Part shown: in pieces, positions 25,618 to 34,010 of the stretch
How positions within the stretch are numbered: the stretch's first letter is position 1
Layout of the letters: each line of letters starts with the position of its first letter
NCBI GenBank assembly: GCA_041391665.1
Contig: JAWKNO010000002.1
Location: 1,240,001-1,304,000, forward strand
Length of the DNA: 64,000 nucleotides
DNA from: Bacteroidia bacterium
Lineage (GTDB): Bacteria; Bacteroidota; Bacteroidia; J057
Direction of reading: 5' to 3'
Position numbers and translations under genes: made by a program
The notes under the pieces: model-generated
Told to the model about the DNA's origin: nothing
Databases searched by the model: none
The model's input: only the letters and a program-made list of their open reading frames with translations

Positions 25618-26916
25618 ATGAAAATTATCAAATATCCACTCGCACATACCTGGGACACATTGCTGGCACGTCCTGTATTGGATTATGCGCAGGGGGAAGC
25701 CCGGGTCAGCGAAATTTTACGCCAGGTTCGCGAAAACGGGGATAAGGCCCTCCGGGAATTCTCACTCGCATTTGATGGCTATGAGGCCAGTGATTTCCTG
25801 GTGAATAAAGCTGAAGTTGAAGCGGCGATTCCGTTGGTGTCTGATGCGCTGAAAGCTGCAATCGCTCAGGCCGCAGCAAATATCCGCACGTTTCACCTGT
25901 CTCAGCAGGAACCTTTAAAAATGATAGAAACCATGCCTGGCGTTGTCTGCTGGCGGAAAAGTGTTCCTGTAACTACGGTAGGGCTGTATATTCCGGGTGG
26001 AACGGCTCCTTTATTTTCGACTTTACTGATGTTGGCCATTCCTGCCCAACTCGCTGGCTGCCGGCAGATCGTGATCTGTACGCCTCCGGGTAAAGACGGG
26101 ACAATACACCCTGCGATCCTTTATACCGCTTCGTTTTTGGGAATATCTGCCATCTACAAAGTTGGGGGAGCACAGGCGATCGGTGCAATGGCCTATGGCA
26201 CGGAATCCATCCCTCGGGTGAGCAAAATATTTGGCCCGGGTAATCAATATGTCACCCTTGCCAAACAGCAGGTGAGTCAGCAGGGAACAGCGATTGATAT
26301 GCCGGCGGGCCCATCTGAAGTAGCAGTGGTGGCCGATAAAACGGCCAATCCGGCCTTTGTTGCGGCTGACCTGCTTTCGCAGGCAGAACACGGTATCGAC
26401 AGTCAGGTTTTGCTTGTTACCGATTGTGAACCTTTGCTCGAAGCTGTACGTGATGAAATCGAAGCGCAATTGGTCTATTTACCCAGAAAAGAGATTGCCC
26501 GCGAAACCTTGCGCAACAGTTATATGATTCTGCTGGAAGCAAAATCAAAAGTGGTGGATATGATCAATCAGTATGCCCCCGAACATCTAATCCTTTCCGT
26601 AGATAATCCGGACGAATGGGCCAATGAAATCGAAAATGCAGGATCCGTATTCCTGGGGCATTTTACCCCTGAGAGTGCGGGTGATTATGCTTCAGGAACC
26701 AATCATACTTTACCTACAAATGGATATGCAAGGGCTTACAGTGGGGTTTCTCTCGACAGTTTTGTGAAAAAAATTACCTTTCAGAAGATATCTGCCCAGG
26801 GCCTTCGTAATTTAGGCCGGACGGTAGAAGTAATGGCGGAAGCCGAAGAACTTTTCGCCCACAGAAATGCAGTTTCGATTCGCCTGGAAATGATAAACGG
26901 ACAAAATCATGACTGA
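25618..26916 (+). CDS. hisD: Histidinol dehydrogenase
   Basis: 432 residues, full length. It shows VGLYIPGGTAPLFSTLLMLAIPA, FGPGNQYVTLAKQQV, IDMPAGPSEVAVVAD, LLSQAEHGIDSQ with zinc-ligand Gln/His, and YAPEHLILS plus SAGDYASGTNHTLPTNGYARAYSGVS near the C-terminus. It oxidises histidinol to histidine in two NAD-dependent steps using zinc. The last 8 bases overlap the start of hisC, a sign of translational coupling. Confidence 0.97.
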   Translation: MKIIKYPLAHTWDTLLARPVLDYAQGEARVSEILRQVRENGDKALREFSLAFDGYEASDFLVNKAEVEAAIPLVSDALKAAIAQAAANIRTFHLSQQEPLKMIETMPGVVCWRKSVPVTTVGLYIPGGTAPLFSTLLMLAIPAQLAGCRQIVICTPPGKDGTIHPAILYTASFLGISAIYKVGGAQAIGAMAYGTESIPRVSKIFGPGNQYVTLAKQQVSQQGTAIDMPAGPSEVAVVADKTANPAFVAADLLSQAEHGIDSQVLLVTDCEPLLEAVRDEIEAQLVYLPRKEIARETLRNSYMILLEAKSKVVDMINQYAPEHLILSVDNPDEWANEIENAGSVFLGHFTPESAGDYASGTNHTLPTNGYARAYSGVSLDSFVKKITFQKISAQGLRNLGRTVEVMAEAEELFAHRNAVSIRLEMINGQNHD

Positions 26917-27961
26917 GATTCAATCGCTGATCCGGCCACACCTCCGGAACATCCAACCTTATAGTTCGGCAAGGGATGAGTATTCGGGTTGGGAAGGAAT
27001 TTTCCTCGACGCAAATGAAAATGCCTTTGGCAGTACAGTTGCGGGGGGCGGGTACAACCGCTATCCTGATCCTTATCAATCTGTGTTGAAACAAAAACTG
27101 GCAGCTGTGAAGGGCGTTGCTACTGACCAGATTTTCCTGGGAAATGGCAGTGATGAAGCGATTGACCTGCTTATCCGTGCTTTTTGCGAGCCGGGGGAAG
27201 ACGAAGTTCTTTTATTGCCGCCTACATACGGTATGTACCAGGTCAGTGCCGATATCAATAAAATACAAACGGCCAAAGTGCCACTTACCCGCGATTTTCA
27301 AATTCACTGGCCAAAAGTAAAAGCTGCAATTGGCAATCATACCAAGTTGATTTTCATCTGTTCACCCAACAACCCTTCCGGAAATCTCATGGATCGTGAA
27401 GATGTGGAGGATATCCTGGATGTTGCACCCGGGCTCGTTGTGGTGGATGAGGCCTATATTGATTATACTCCGGAGGCAACGTTGATCCCTTTGTTGAAAC
27501 ATTTTCCCAGGCTGGTCATTTTACAAACCTTTTCTAAAGCCTGGGGAATGGCCAATCTTCGGCTGGGAATGGCTTTTGCACATCCGGAAGTGATCGCGAT
27601 TCTCAACAAAATCAAACCGCCTTATAATATTAATGGTCTGACACAGGAGATTGCTGAAAAAGCCATTGATAATCAATCAGTTAAGATTGATATGGTAAAG
27701 GAAACCCTTGCACAGCGAAAGCTGCTCAAGGAATCCCTGAGTTCCCTTCGGATGGTAGAAAAAATTTATCCGTCGGATGCAAATTTTCTGCTGGTAAAGA
27801 TAAAAAATGCAGACCGGGTGTATCACGCGCTGATTGAAAAGCAGGTGATTGTTCGCAATCGCTCTAAGGTCATTATGTGCGAAGGTTGTCTCCGGATTAC
27901 CGTGGGGACTGCTGTCGAAAACCAAAAACTACTGGAAGAATTAAAGCAGATGGATATATGA
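26909..27961 (+). CDS. hisC: Histidinol-phosphate aminotransferase
   Basis: 350 residues, fold type I PLP enzyme. It shows LDANENAFGS, YPDPYQSVLKQKLA, FLGNGSDEAIDLLIRAF, CSPNNPSGNLMD, VVVDEAYIDY, the PLP lysine in TFSKAWGMANLRLG (Lys210) and the phosphate-binding Arg region IVRNRSKV, CLRITVGT. It converts imidazole-acetol phosphate to histidinol phosphate. It overlaps hisD by 8 bases and hisB by 4 (ATGA). Confidence 0.97.
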   Translation: MTEIQSLIRPHLRNIQPYSSARDEYSGWEGIFLDANENAFGSTVAGGGYNRYPDPYQSVLKQKLAAVKGVATDQIFLGNGSDEAIDLLIRAFCEPGEDEVLLLPPTYGMYQVSADINKIQTAKVPLTRDFQIHWPKVKAAIGNHTKLIFICSPNNPSGNLMDREDVEDILDVAPGLVVVDEAYIDYTPEATLIPLLKHFPRLVILQTFSKAWGMANLRLGMAFAHPEVIAILNKIKPPYNINGLTQEIAEKAIDNQSVKIDMVKETLAQRKLLKESLSSLRMVEKIYPSDANFLLVKIKNADRVYHALIEKQVIVRNRSKVIMCEGCLRITVGTAVENQKLLEELKQMDI

Positions 27962-29097
27962 AAAAAGTGCTGTTTCTTGATCGGGATGGGGTAATCCTTG
28001 TCGAACCTCCGGTAGATTTTCAGGTGGACAGCCTGGAAAAGCTCGAATTTATTCCCGGCGTCATTCGCAATCTTTACCGGATTGCCTGTGCAACGGAATT
28101 TGAATGGGTAATGGTTACCAATCAGGATGGACTGGGTACCGCAAGTTTTCCTGAAGAGACTTTCTGGTCGGCGCACAACAAAATGATTCAGACTCTGGCC
28201 GGGGAGGGAATTACTTTTTCGGAAGTGGTCATAGATCGTACATTTGCCCATGAAAAGGCTCCAACGCGCAAACCTGGCACCGCACTTTTGACAAAATACC
28301 TCGACGGATCTTATGATCTGGCGGGCAGCCTGGTTATCGGAGACCGTTTTTCTGACATGCAACTGGCCTGCAATCTGGGCGCAAAAGGTATTCTTATTGG
28401 CCGCAGCAGCGATGCGCAGGATACGGTCTATGAGGGGAATGATCTTTCGGAAACGATTATCCTGAAAGCTGAAAATTGGGACCAGATCGGTGATTTTGTA
28501 GTGAATGGATGTGGACGTCGAACGGCTGCTATACACAGGCAGACCAATGAAACTGACATTTTCATCAATCTTGATCTGGATGGAAATGGTAAAACCAGTC
28601 ATTCAACCGGGTTGGGATTTTTTGACCACATGCTGGATCAATTGGGTAAACATAGCCGCATAGATCTGTCTGTTTCGGCCAGGGGCGACTTGCACATTGA
28701 TGAGCATCATACCATTGAAGACGTGGGAATTGCCCTGGGGGAGGCGTTCTGTAAAGCGCTGGGGGACAAACGGGGCATCGAGCGGTATGGCTGTTTTGAT
28801 CTGGTGATGGATGATGCGCTGGCAAGGGTTGCGATCGATTTCAGCGGAAGACCCTGGCTGGTCTGGCAATGTGATTTTCAAAGAGAAAGGGTGGGGGATA
28901 TGCCCGTAGAAATGGTTTTCCATTTTTTTAAGTCCTTCTCTGACGGGGCGCGATGCAACCTGAATATATCTGTTTCCGGTGATAATGCACACCACATGAT
29001 CGAGGCTACCTTTAAGGGGGTAGCCAGAGCAATCCGAAATGCGGTAAAGCGAATTCCGGGAGAAGACAGTTTGCCTTCTACCAAAGGCGTCTTATGA
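27958..29097 (+). CDS. hisB: Bifunctional histidinol-phosphatase / imidazoleglycerol-phosphate dehydratase
   Basis: 379 residues from ATG 27958, overlapping the hisC stop by 4 bases. A longer in-frame opening 27 codons upstream lies inside hisC and is not family-like. The N-terminal HAD phosphatase (about 1-165) has Asp8 and Asp10 in FLDRDGVI and GDRFSDMQLACNLGAKGI. The C-terminal dehydratase (about 185-379) has the metal-binding motifs TGLGFFDHMLDQL, DLHIDEHHTIEDVGIALG and HMIEATFKGVARA. This enteric-type fusion is also known in Bacteroidota and provides two steps. It ends 15 bases before the stop of the HD gene, which is on the other strand. Confidence 0.97.
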   Translation: MKKVLFLDRDGVILVEPPVDFQVDSLEKLEFIPGVIRNLYRIACATEFEWVMVTNQDGLGTASFPEETFWSAHNKMIQTLAGEGITFSEVVIDRTFAHEKAPTRKPGTALLTKYLDGSYDLAGSLVIGDRFSDMQLACNLGAKGILIGRSSDAQDTVYEGNDLSETIILKAENWDQIGDFVVNGCGRRTAAIHRQTNETDIFINLDLDGNGKTSHSTGLGFFDHMLDQLGKHSRIDLSVSARGDLHIDEHHTIEDVGIALGEAFCKALGDKRGIERYGCFDLVMDDALARVAIDFSGRPWLVWQCDFQRERVGDMPVEMVFHFFKSFSDGARCNLNISVSGDNAHHMIEATFKGVARAIRNAVKRIPGEDSLPSTKGVL

Positions 29098-29111
29098 AAA
29101 TGCGAAATTTT

Positions 29112-29711
29112 TCAGGCAACATAACGGGCTACAATCGCCCTGACTTCGCGGAGGTGCTGCTGCTTTTTGCTGTTTCTTCTTCGCATCGCGGTTTCAGTGA
29201 AATAATGATGGCTTTCAAGAAATTTTACCTGAAGGTTATTCCATTCCTTCTCATTTTTCACGACACCCCGTTCCTGAAACTCCTGAAAAAGTGTGATTCC
29301 TACCGGGTAAAAATCATTCCTCCCGAGGTAGTAAAGATCTGCATCACAAAGTATCTGCTCGAGCAGATTTTGCGGATTTTGCGGAATCTGGGTAGCCATA
29401 ATCATTCCGCAGATCAAGTCAAGTTGTTCTTCAGAATAACCAAAACGCGGGAGAAACTCTCGCGCAATCGCGCAGCCTGCAGCTTCATGTCCATGATACG
29501 TTTGAGTAAACCCGGAATCATGAAAAAGCGCAGCCGTTTTCAGCAGAATCAGCGATTCACTGCTGACTCCTTCTGCTTCGGCAATTTCTACCGCTGCATC
29601 CAGCACATCCAGCGTATGATGGATGCCATGATAAGTAAGACTGTCCGGAAGCTCATCTTTCAGCTTGAGCAGAATGAATGTTTCCGCGTCGTTAAAATTA
29701 ATTTTGCCCAT
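29112..29711 (-). CDS. HD-domain phosphohydrolase, antisense within the his cluster
   Basis: 199 residues from the ATG at 29711 (MGKINFNDAETFILLKL). In-frame starts up to 29804 would add a hydrophobic stretch and run into hisH. The HD superfamily metal site is visible: YHGIHHTLDVLDAA (His32), ALFHDSGF (His64-Asp65), HGHEAAGCAIA and QILCDADLYYLGR (Asp123). HD proteins of this kind hydrolyse phosphate mono- or diesters, often nucleotides; the substrate here is unknown. It lies between hisB and hisH but is read in the opposite direction, so transcription through the his operon would make RNA antisense to it. Confidence 0.85.
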   Translation of the reverse strand: MGKINFNDAETFILLKLKDELPDSLTYHGIHHTLDVLDAAVEIAEAEGVSSESLILLKTAALFHDSGFTQTYHGHEAAGCAIAREFLPRFGYSEEQLDLICGMIMATQIPQNPQNLLEQILCDADLYYLGRNDFYPVGITLFQEFQERGVVKNEKEWNNLQVKFLESHHYFTETAMRRRNSKKQQHLREVRAIVARYVA

Positions 29712-29784
29712 GTGTACGTACAACAATCCGAAAAATATCGTCAAATTTTTCAATAATCCGAACATTTCATCATAAAATCTAACA

Positions 29785-30387
29785 ATGAAGATCGTTGTCA
29801 TCAAATATAACGCAGGAAATGTCCAGTCTGTTACTTATGCCTTGAACCGATTGGGGATTGAACCCGTGTTGTCTGACGACCCGGAGGTGATTCGCGCTGC
29901 GGATAAGGTGATTTTTCCGGGGGTTGGGGAGGCCAGTACCACCATGCGTTATCTGCGCCAGTCTGGTCTCGATCGTTTGATTCCCTCTCTTACGCAGCCA
30001 GTGTTGGGAATTTGTCTGGGAATGCAACTGATGTGCGCGCATTCTGAAGAGGGAAATGTCGATTGTCTGGGGATATTTGATCATCAGGTCAGGAGGTTTT
30101 CCTCTGAAAAGGTCAAAGTGCCACATATGGGCTGGAACCTTTTGGGGGAACTGAAGTCCCCACTGATGGAAGACCTTGGTGAAAAACCGTTTGTCTATTT
30201 TGTACACAGTTTTTATGTGGAGTCCGGGATTCATACTATTGCAAGTGCTGATTATGGTATTCGATTCAGTGCCGCCCTTCAGAAGGATAATTTTTTTGCT
30301 ACACAGTTTCACCCGGAGAAAAGTGGGTTGCCCGGTGCCCAAATTTTAAAAAACTTCATCGACTATGCGGATCATACCAGCAATTGA
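29785..30387 (+). CDS. hisH: Imidazole glycerol phosphate synthase, glutamine amidotransferase subunit
   Basis: 200 residues. Class I glutaminase with the nucleophile Cys77 in LGICLGMQLM and His176/Glu178 in TQFHPEKSG. The start KIVVIKYNAGNVQSV and the P-loop-like FPGVGEAS are typical. It supplies ammonia to HisF. It overlaps hisA by 23 bases, a strong coupling signal. The 73 bases between its ATG and the HD gene's likely ATG form a divergent promoter region, so hisH may have its own promoter. Confidence 0.97.
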   Translation: MKIVVIKYNAGNVQSVTYALNRLGIEPVLSDDPEVIRAADKVIFPGVGEASTTMRYLRQSGLDRLIPSLTQPVLGICLGMQLMCAHSEEGNVDCLGIFDHQVRRFSSEKVKVPHMGWNLLGELKSPLMEDLGEKPFVYFVHSFYVESGIHTIASADYGIRFSAALQKDNFFATQFHPEKSGLPGAQILKNFIDYADHTSN

Positions 30388-31078
30388 TATTATCGACGGT
30401 AAATGTGTACGCCTGGAAGAAGGTGATTACGGCCGAAAAAAAGTGTACCATAGTGATCCGCTCAAGGTTGCTCTTGAGTGGGAAAATCACGGAGGGGAGT
30501 TCCTGCATCTCGTGGATCTCGACGGGGCAAAGGCAGGTAAATTGGTCAATCTCTCCGTTATCGAAACCATTTGTCAACATACAGGTCTTAAAGTAGATGT
30601 GGGGGGAGGCATAAAATCTGACGCCGATTTGAAGGCGGCTTTTGATGCAGGGGCAGTTCAGGTGAATATCGGAAGTCTGGCCGTAACCAATCGCGAATTG
30701 TTTGCTTCCTGGATAGCCGCCTTCGGCGGAGAAAAAATGCTGCTGAGCGCAGATGTTCGGGAGGGTTTTGTCGCTATCCACGGTTGGCAGACAATCACAG
30801 AATGGCGCCTGGCCGACTTTATCTGTGAGTATATGGATTTGGGTATCACTACGGTCGTTTGTACCGATATCTCCAAAGACGGCATGATGGCAGGCCCGTC
30901 TTTTGCTTTATATGAATCACTGATTCAACGGTTTCCCGAACTGAAACTGGTTGCCAGTGGGGGGATTACCTCGCTGGAAGATGTTCGTCAGCTTTCCGAA
31001 ATGAATATAGATGGAGCCATTATCGGAAAGGCTATTTATGAGGGCAAAATACAATGGAAAGATTTGGTTCAAAAATAA
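30365..31078 (+). CDS. hisA: ProFAR isomerase
   Basis: 237 residues, half-barrel-duplicated TIM barrel. Catalytic Asp8 is in MRIIPAIDIIDGKCVRL; the phosphate loops are VGGGIKS and ASGGITSLEDV, with the second acidic residue in TDISKDGMMAG. It isomerises the ProFAR ribosyl group, the fourth step of the pathway. It begins inside the end of hisH (23-base overlap) and ends 13 bases before hisF. Confidence 0.97.
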   Translation: MRIIPAIDIIDGKCVRLEEGDYGRKKVYHSDPLKVALEWENHGGEFLHLVDLDGAKAGKLVNLSVIETICQHTGLKVDVGGGIKSDADLKAAFDAGAVQVNIGSLAVTNRELFASWIAAFGGEKMLLSADVREGFVAIHGWQTITEWRLADFICEYMDLGITTVVCTDISKDGMMAGPSFALYESLIQRFPELKLVASGGITSLEDVRQLSEMNIDGAIIGKAIYEGKIQWKDLVQK

Positions 31079-31091
31079 TGGCGCAAAACCT

Positions 31092-31847
31092 ATGTTAACC
31101 AAAAGAATTATCCCCTGCTTAGATATAAGAAACGGACGTACGGTAAAAGGCGTCAACTTTGTCAATATCCGCGACGCGGGCGATCCGGTCGAACTGGCAG
31201 CGGCCTATGCGCTTCAGGGGGCAGATGAATTAACCTTTCTCGATATTACCGCTACCGTAGAACATCGCAAAACAATGGCTGACCTTGTGCTTCGGGTTGC
31301 AAAGGAAATCAATATCCCTTTTACCGTAGGAGGTGGGATCAGCAGCGTGGCCGATGTCTCCCGTCTATTGTCTTCCGGTGCAGATAAAATATCTGTGAAC
31401 TCGGCAGCCGTGCGAAACCCGGGGCTTGTCGATGAACTTGCGCTAGAATTTGGCAGTCAATGTGTGGTTGTGGCGATTGATACTCATTTTCAGGAAGGTG
31501 AATGGATGGTATATACGCACGGCGGACGTACGCCTACGTCGATTCGTACCCTGGATTGGGCCAAAGAAGTCGCCGACCGGGGGGCTGGTGAAATTCTTTT
31601 AACCTCTATGGTCAGCGATGGCACACAGGCAGGATTTTCGCTTGAAATCACCGCGATGGTTTCCAGGCTATTGTCTATACCCGTAATTGCCTCCGGTGGT
31701 GCAGGCACAATGGAGCATTTTGCAGAAGCATTTTCAACGGGAAATGCAGACGCAGCATTGGCCGCCAGCGTGTTTCACTTCGGCATCATTCCCATTCCCT
31801 CGCTAAAACAATATCTTTCCGGCAAAGGTATTCCAATCAGAATCTGA
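31092..31847 (+). CDS. hisF: Imidazole glycerol phosphate synthase, cyclase subunit
   Basis: 251 residues from ATG 31092 (MLTKRIIPCLDIRNGRTVKG). An earlier in-frame start at 31011 lies inside hisA and was rejected. The catalytic Asp11 is in PCLDIRNG; phosphate loops are VGGGISSVADV and IASGGAGTMEHF, and ILLTSMVSDGTQAGF carries the second region. It uses ammonia from HisH to form IGP and AICAR. Confidence 0.97.
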   Translation: MLTKRIIPCLDIRNGRTVKGVNFVNIRDAGDPVELAAAYALQGADELTFLDITATVEHRKTMADLVLRVAKEINIPFTVGGGISSVADVSRLLSSGADKISVNSAAVRNPGLVDELALEFGSQCVVVAIDTHFQEGEWMVYTHGGRTPTSIRTLDWAKEVADRGAGEILLTSMVSDGTQAGFSLEITAMVSRLLSIPVIASGGAGTMEHFAEAFSTGNADAALAASVFHFGIIPIPSLKQYLSGKGIPIRI

Positions 31848-31896
31848 ATTTTCCCAAATAATTCGTAAATCGCAGCAGTCAAAAACGAGTGTAAAA

Positions 31897-32502
31897 ATGA
31901 TGGATCTTGATTTTGAAAAATCCTACGGCCTGGTTCCCGCTATTATCCAGGACGCCAGTACAGATAAAGTGCTGATGTTGGGATATATGGACGATAAGGC
32001 CTTTAAAAAAACCGTAAAAGAAGGGCGGGTAACTTTTTACAGCCGGTCAAAGGAAAGACTCTGGACCAAGGGGGAAACTTCCGGCAATTTTCTTAAAGTG
32101 GTGGATATTATTCCGGATTGCGACAAGGATGCGATTCTTGTAAAGGTGATTCCCGACGGACCGGTTTGCCATACCGGAAAAGATACCTGCTTTGGGGAAA
32201 AAAATAACTCGGATTATTCTTTCCTCCGAAAACTGGAAAACACCATCAGAGAACGCCGGAAAAACCCGGTAAAGGGCTCCCATACCAGCAAACTCTTTGA
32301 CCGGGGGATCAATAAAATTGCCCAGAAAGTGGGTGAGGAAGCGGTCGAAATGATCATCGAGGCCAAAGACAATGATAAAAATCTGTTTATCAATGAGTGT
32401 GCAGATTTGCTGTATCATGTCATGGTGTTGCTTGAAGCCAAAGATGCCTCTATTAAGGAGGTAATCAAAGTGTTGAAAGGCCGGTCCAAAGTCCGTAAAT
32501 AG
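31897..32502 (+). CDS. hisIE: Bifunctional phosphoribosyl-AMP cyclohydrolase / phosphoribosyl-ATP pyrophosphatase
   Basis: 201 residues. The N-terminal HisI domain has VLMLGYMDDKAFKKT, TFYSRSKERLWTKGETSGN and the zinc-binding CD-DAILVKV and GPVCHTGKDTCFG cysteines. The C-terminal HisE domain (about 108-201) has the helical pyrophosphatase pattern KVGEEAVEMIIEAKDND and ECADLLYHVMVLL. It performs steps two and three. It is the last his gene; with the fusions, this cluster encodes all ten activities of the pathway. Confidence 0.97.
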   Translation: MMDLDFEKSYGLVPAIIQDASTDKVLMLGYMDDKAFKKTVKEGRVTFYSRSKERLWTKGETSGNFLKVVDIIPDCDKDAILVKVIPDGPVCHTGKDTCFGEKNNSDYSFLRKLENTIRERRKNPVKGSHTSKLFDRGINKIAQKVGEEAVEMIIEAKDNDKNLFINECADLLYHVMVLLEAKDASIKEVIKVLKGRSKVRK

Positions 32503-32558
32503 CCTTTTCGTTTTTTTTAAATTTAACCCTAGCTTTACCATATAAAATTTTCTGGCTT

Positions 32559-33080
32559 ATGTATAAAAATTCATTTCTGAGTGTATCACTTGTCCTGCTG
32601 GTTTTCCTGGCCGGGTGTGGTGATCATAGCTCTTCAGAAACCACAGAAACCACCGGATCTACAGATTCGGCAGTGGCTGCAAAACCTCAGGCAGAAATCG
32701 ATGAGGAGAAAATCGCTGATTATCTCAAAACCAATGGTATTGAAAATGCCCAATCCACAGAATCCGGATTGTATTATGTCATTGATAGCCCGGGTGAAGG
32801 TGAACATCCGACGGTAAATTCTACGGTTCTGATGCACTACAAAGGAATGACCCTGAAAGGTGATATCTTTGATTCTTCCTATGATTCTGGTGAGCCGCTG
32901 AACTACCCGCTGCGTGATCTGATTCGCGGATGGCAGGAAGGTGTTCCTTTGCTGGGCCGGGGAGGAAAAGCTACCCTCTATATTCCTTCTACGCTGGCTT
33001 ACGGGCCCCGGCGTCGCAGTGATCTTATCGGCCCAAATGAAGTGCTGATTTTTGATGTGGAATTGCTGGATTTTCAGTAG
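32559..33080 (+). CDS. FKBP-type peptidyl-prolyl isomerase lipoprotein
   Basis: 173 residues. A lipoprotein signal ends at Cys20 (LLVFLAGCGD). A Ser/Thr-rich linker and a charged segment are followed by an FKBP domain (about 65-173), with VLMHYKGMTLKGDIFDSSYDSGEPLNYPL, LIRGWQEGVPLLGRGGKATLYIPSTLAYG and DVELLDF. It probably assists folding in the periplasm or at the outer membrane. It stands 56 bases after hisIE with its own leader. Confidence 0.93.
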   Translation: MYKNSFLSVSLVLLVFLAGCGDHSSSETTETTGSTDSAVAAKPQAEIDEEKIADYLKTNGIENAQSTESGLYYVIDSPGEGEHPTVNSTVLMHYKGMTLKGDIFDSSYDSGEPLNYPLRDLIRGWQEGVPLLGRGGKATLYIPSTLAYGPRRRSDLIGPNEVLIFDVELLDFQ

Positions 33081-33107
33081 ATCTATTCACGCTACAAAAG
33101 AGGTATT

Positions 33108-34004
33108 TTGCTGATTACGAATGTTTTCAGGGCTGCAATGCTCACGCTTTGCCTCTTGTTATATGCCTGTACCTCCTCTCCGGAGATACAGAAGGTGTCG
33201 GTTTTTTCAGGGGTAACCATAGATAAAAATTGCGGGGCATCTGTCGTCATCGACAATATGGAAACCTTTCGCAGATTTCAGTTGGATGCCTGGCTGATAG
33301 AATTTCCCTTTGAGCTCTCCGCCCGGCATACCGGCTCGGATTTCCGGTATTATGAAAAACATACCATCGATACATTGGTAACGGTTTTTCAGACTGAAAA
33401 TATTCCCTATGTCCTTTGTTTTCCGCTGGATAACCCGCAAAACTATCCGCTGAAAAATGCCCGGATTGCGCATTATCTTTCAGATGTATCGGGCATTCTG
33501 CTTCGCACTCATGACTACCCGCCAATAGCAATTGTTTTCTCCGGAATCTGGATGAATCCTGCATTCTACCGGGAAGATTTTCTGCGTTTTGTCGGAGAAC
33601 TGAAAACTTCTTTTGAGGGGTTTACCGGTGATATTGTTTTTGCCGGGTTTCCGCATGAGCTCATGGGTGATTTTGACTGGGACTCTCCAGATGTGATTGG
33701 GATTCGGTACCACGAACCATTATCCGAAAATCTCGATTTGTATTACGCCGGGCTCAATAAAGAAATCGGTTGTTATTTGCTCGAACACGATAAGCCGGGA
33801 ATGATTGTACATAGCAACCTGTTTGGCGATAAGAAACTCGATCTCTTTCGCGGGCAGTTAAGTTTTTGGCCTGATTCTGTAGAGATAAAAGGCATAGCAC
33901 TCAACAGCTTACACTGTGAAATGAGCCTTTCGGGCAAAAATGCATTTTTTTCATTAAGTGAAGACCAGGCTTTTCTCGATTTTCTGAAAGATTATCTTAA
34001 TTAA
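33108..34004 (+). CDS. Putative lipoprotein of unknown function, TIM-barrel-like
   Basis: 298 residues from a TTG start. The ATG at 33138 would leave a signal with no positive charge before the lipobox LLLYAC, so TTG (with Arg in MLITNVFRAAM) is preferred. I recognise no family. The sequence alternates strands and helices (AWLIEFPFEL, IPYVLCFPLDN, IAIVFSGIWM, GDIVFAGFPHELMGDFDWDSPDVIGIRYHEP), which resembles a glycosidase-like TIM barrel. HELMGDFDWDSPD carries several acidic residues near a fourth-strand position. It lies 6 bases before the GT9 gene and is probably cotranscribed with it, hinting at a surface glycan role; this is inference only. Confidence 0.65.
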   Translation: MLITNVFRAAMLTLCLLLYACTSSPEIQKVSVFSGVTIDKNCGASVVIDNMETFRRFQLDAWLIEFPFELSARHTGSDFRYYEKHTIDTLVTVFQTENIPYVLCFPLDNPQNYPLKNARIAHYLSDVSGILLRTHDYPPIAIVFSGIWMNPAFYREDFLRFVGELKTSFEGFTGDIVFAGFPHELMGDFDWDSPDVIGIRYHEPLSENLDLYYAGLNKEIGCYLLEHDKPGMIVHSNLFGDKKLDLFRGQLSFWPDSVEIKGIALNSLHCEMSLSGKNAFFSLSEDQAFLDFLKDYLN

Positions 34005-34010
34005 TGCAGG

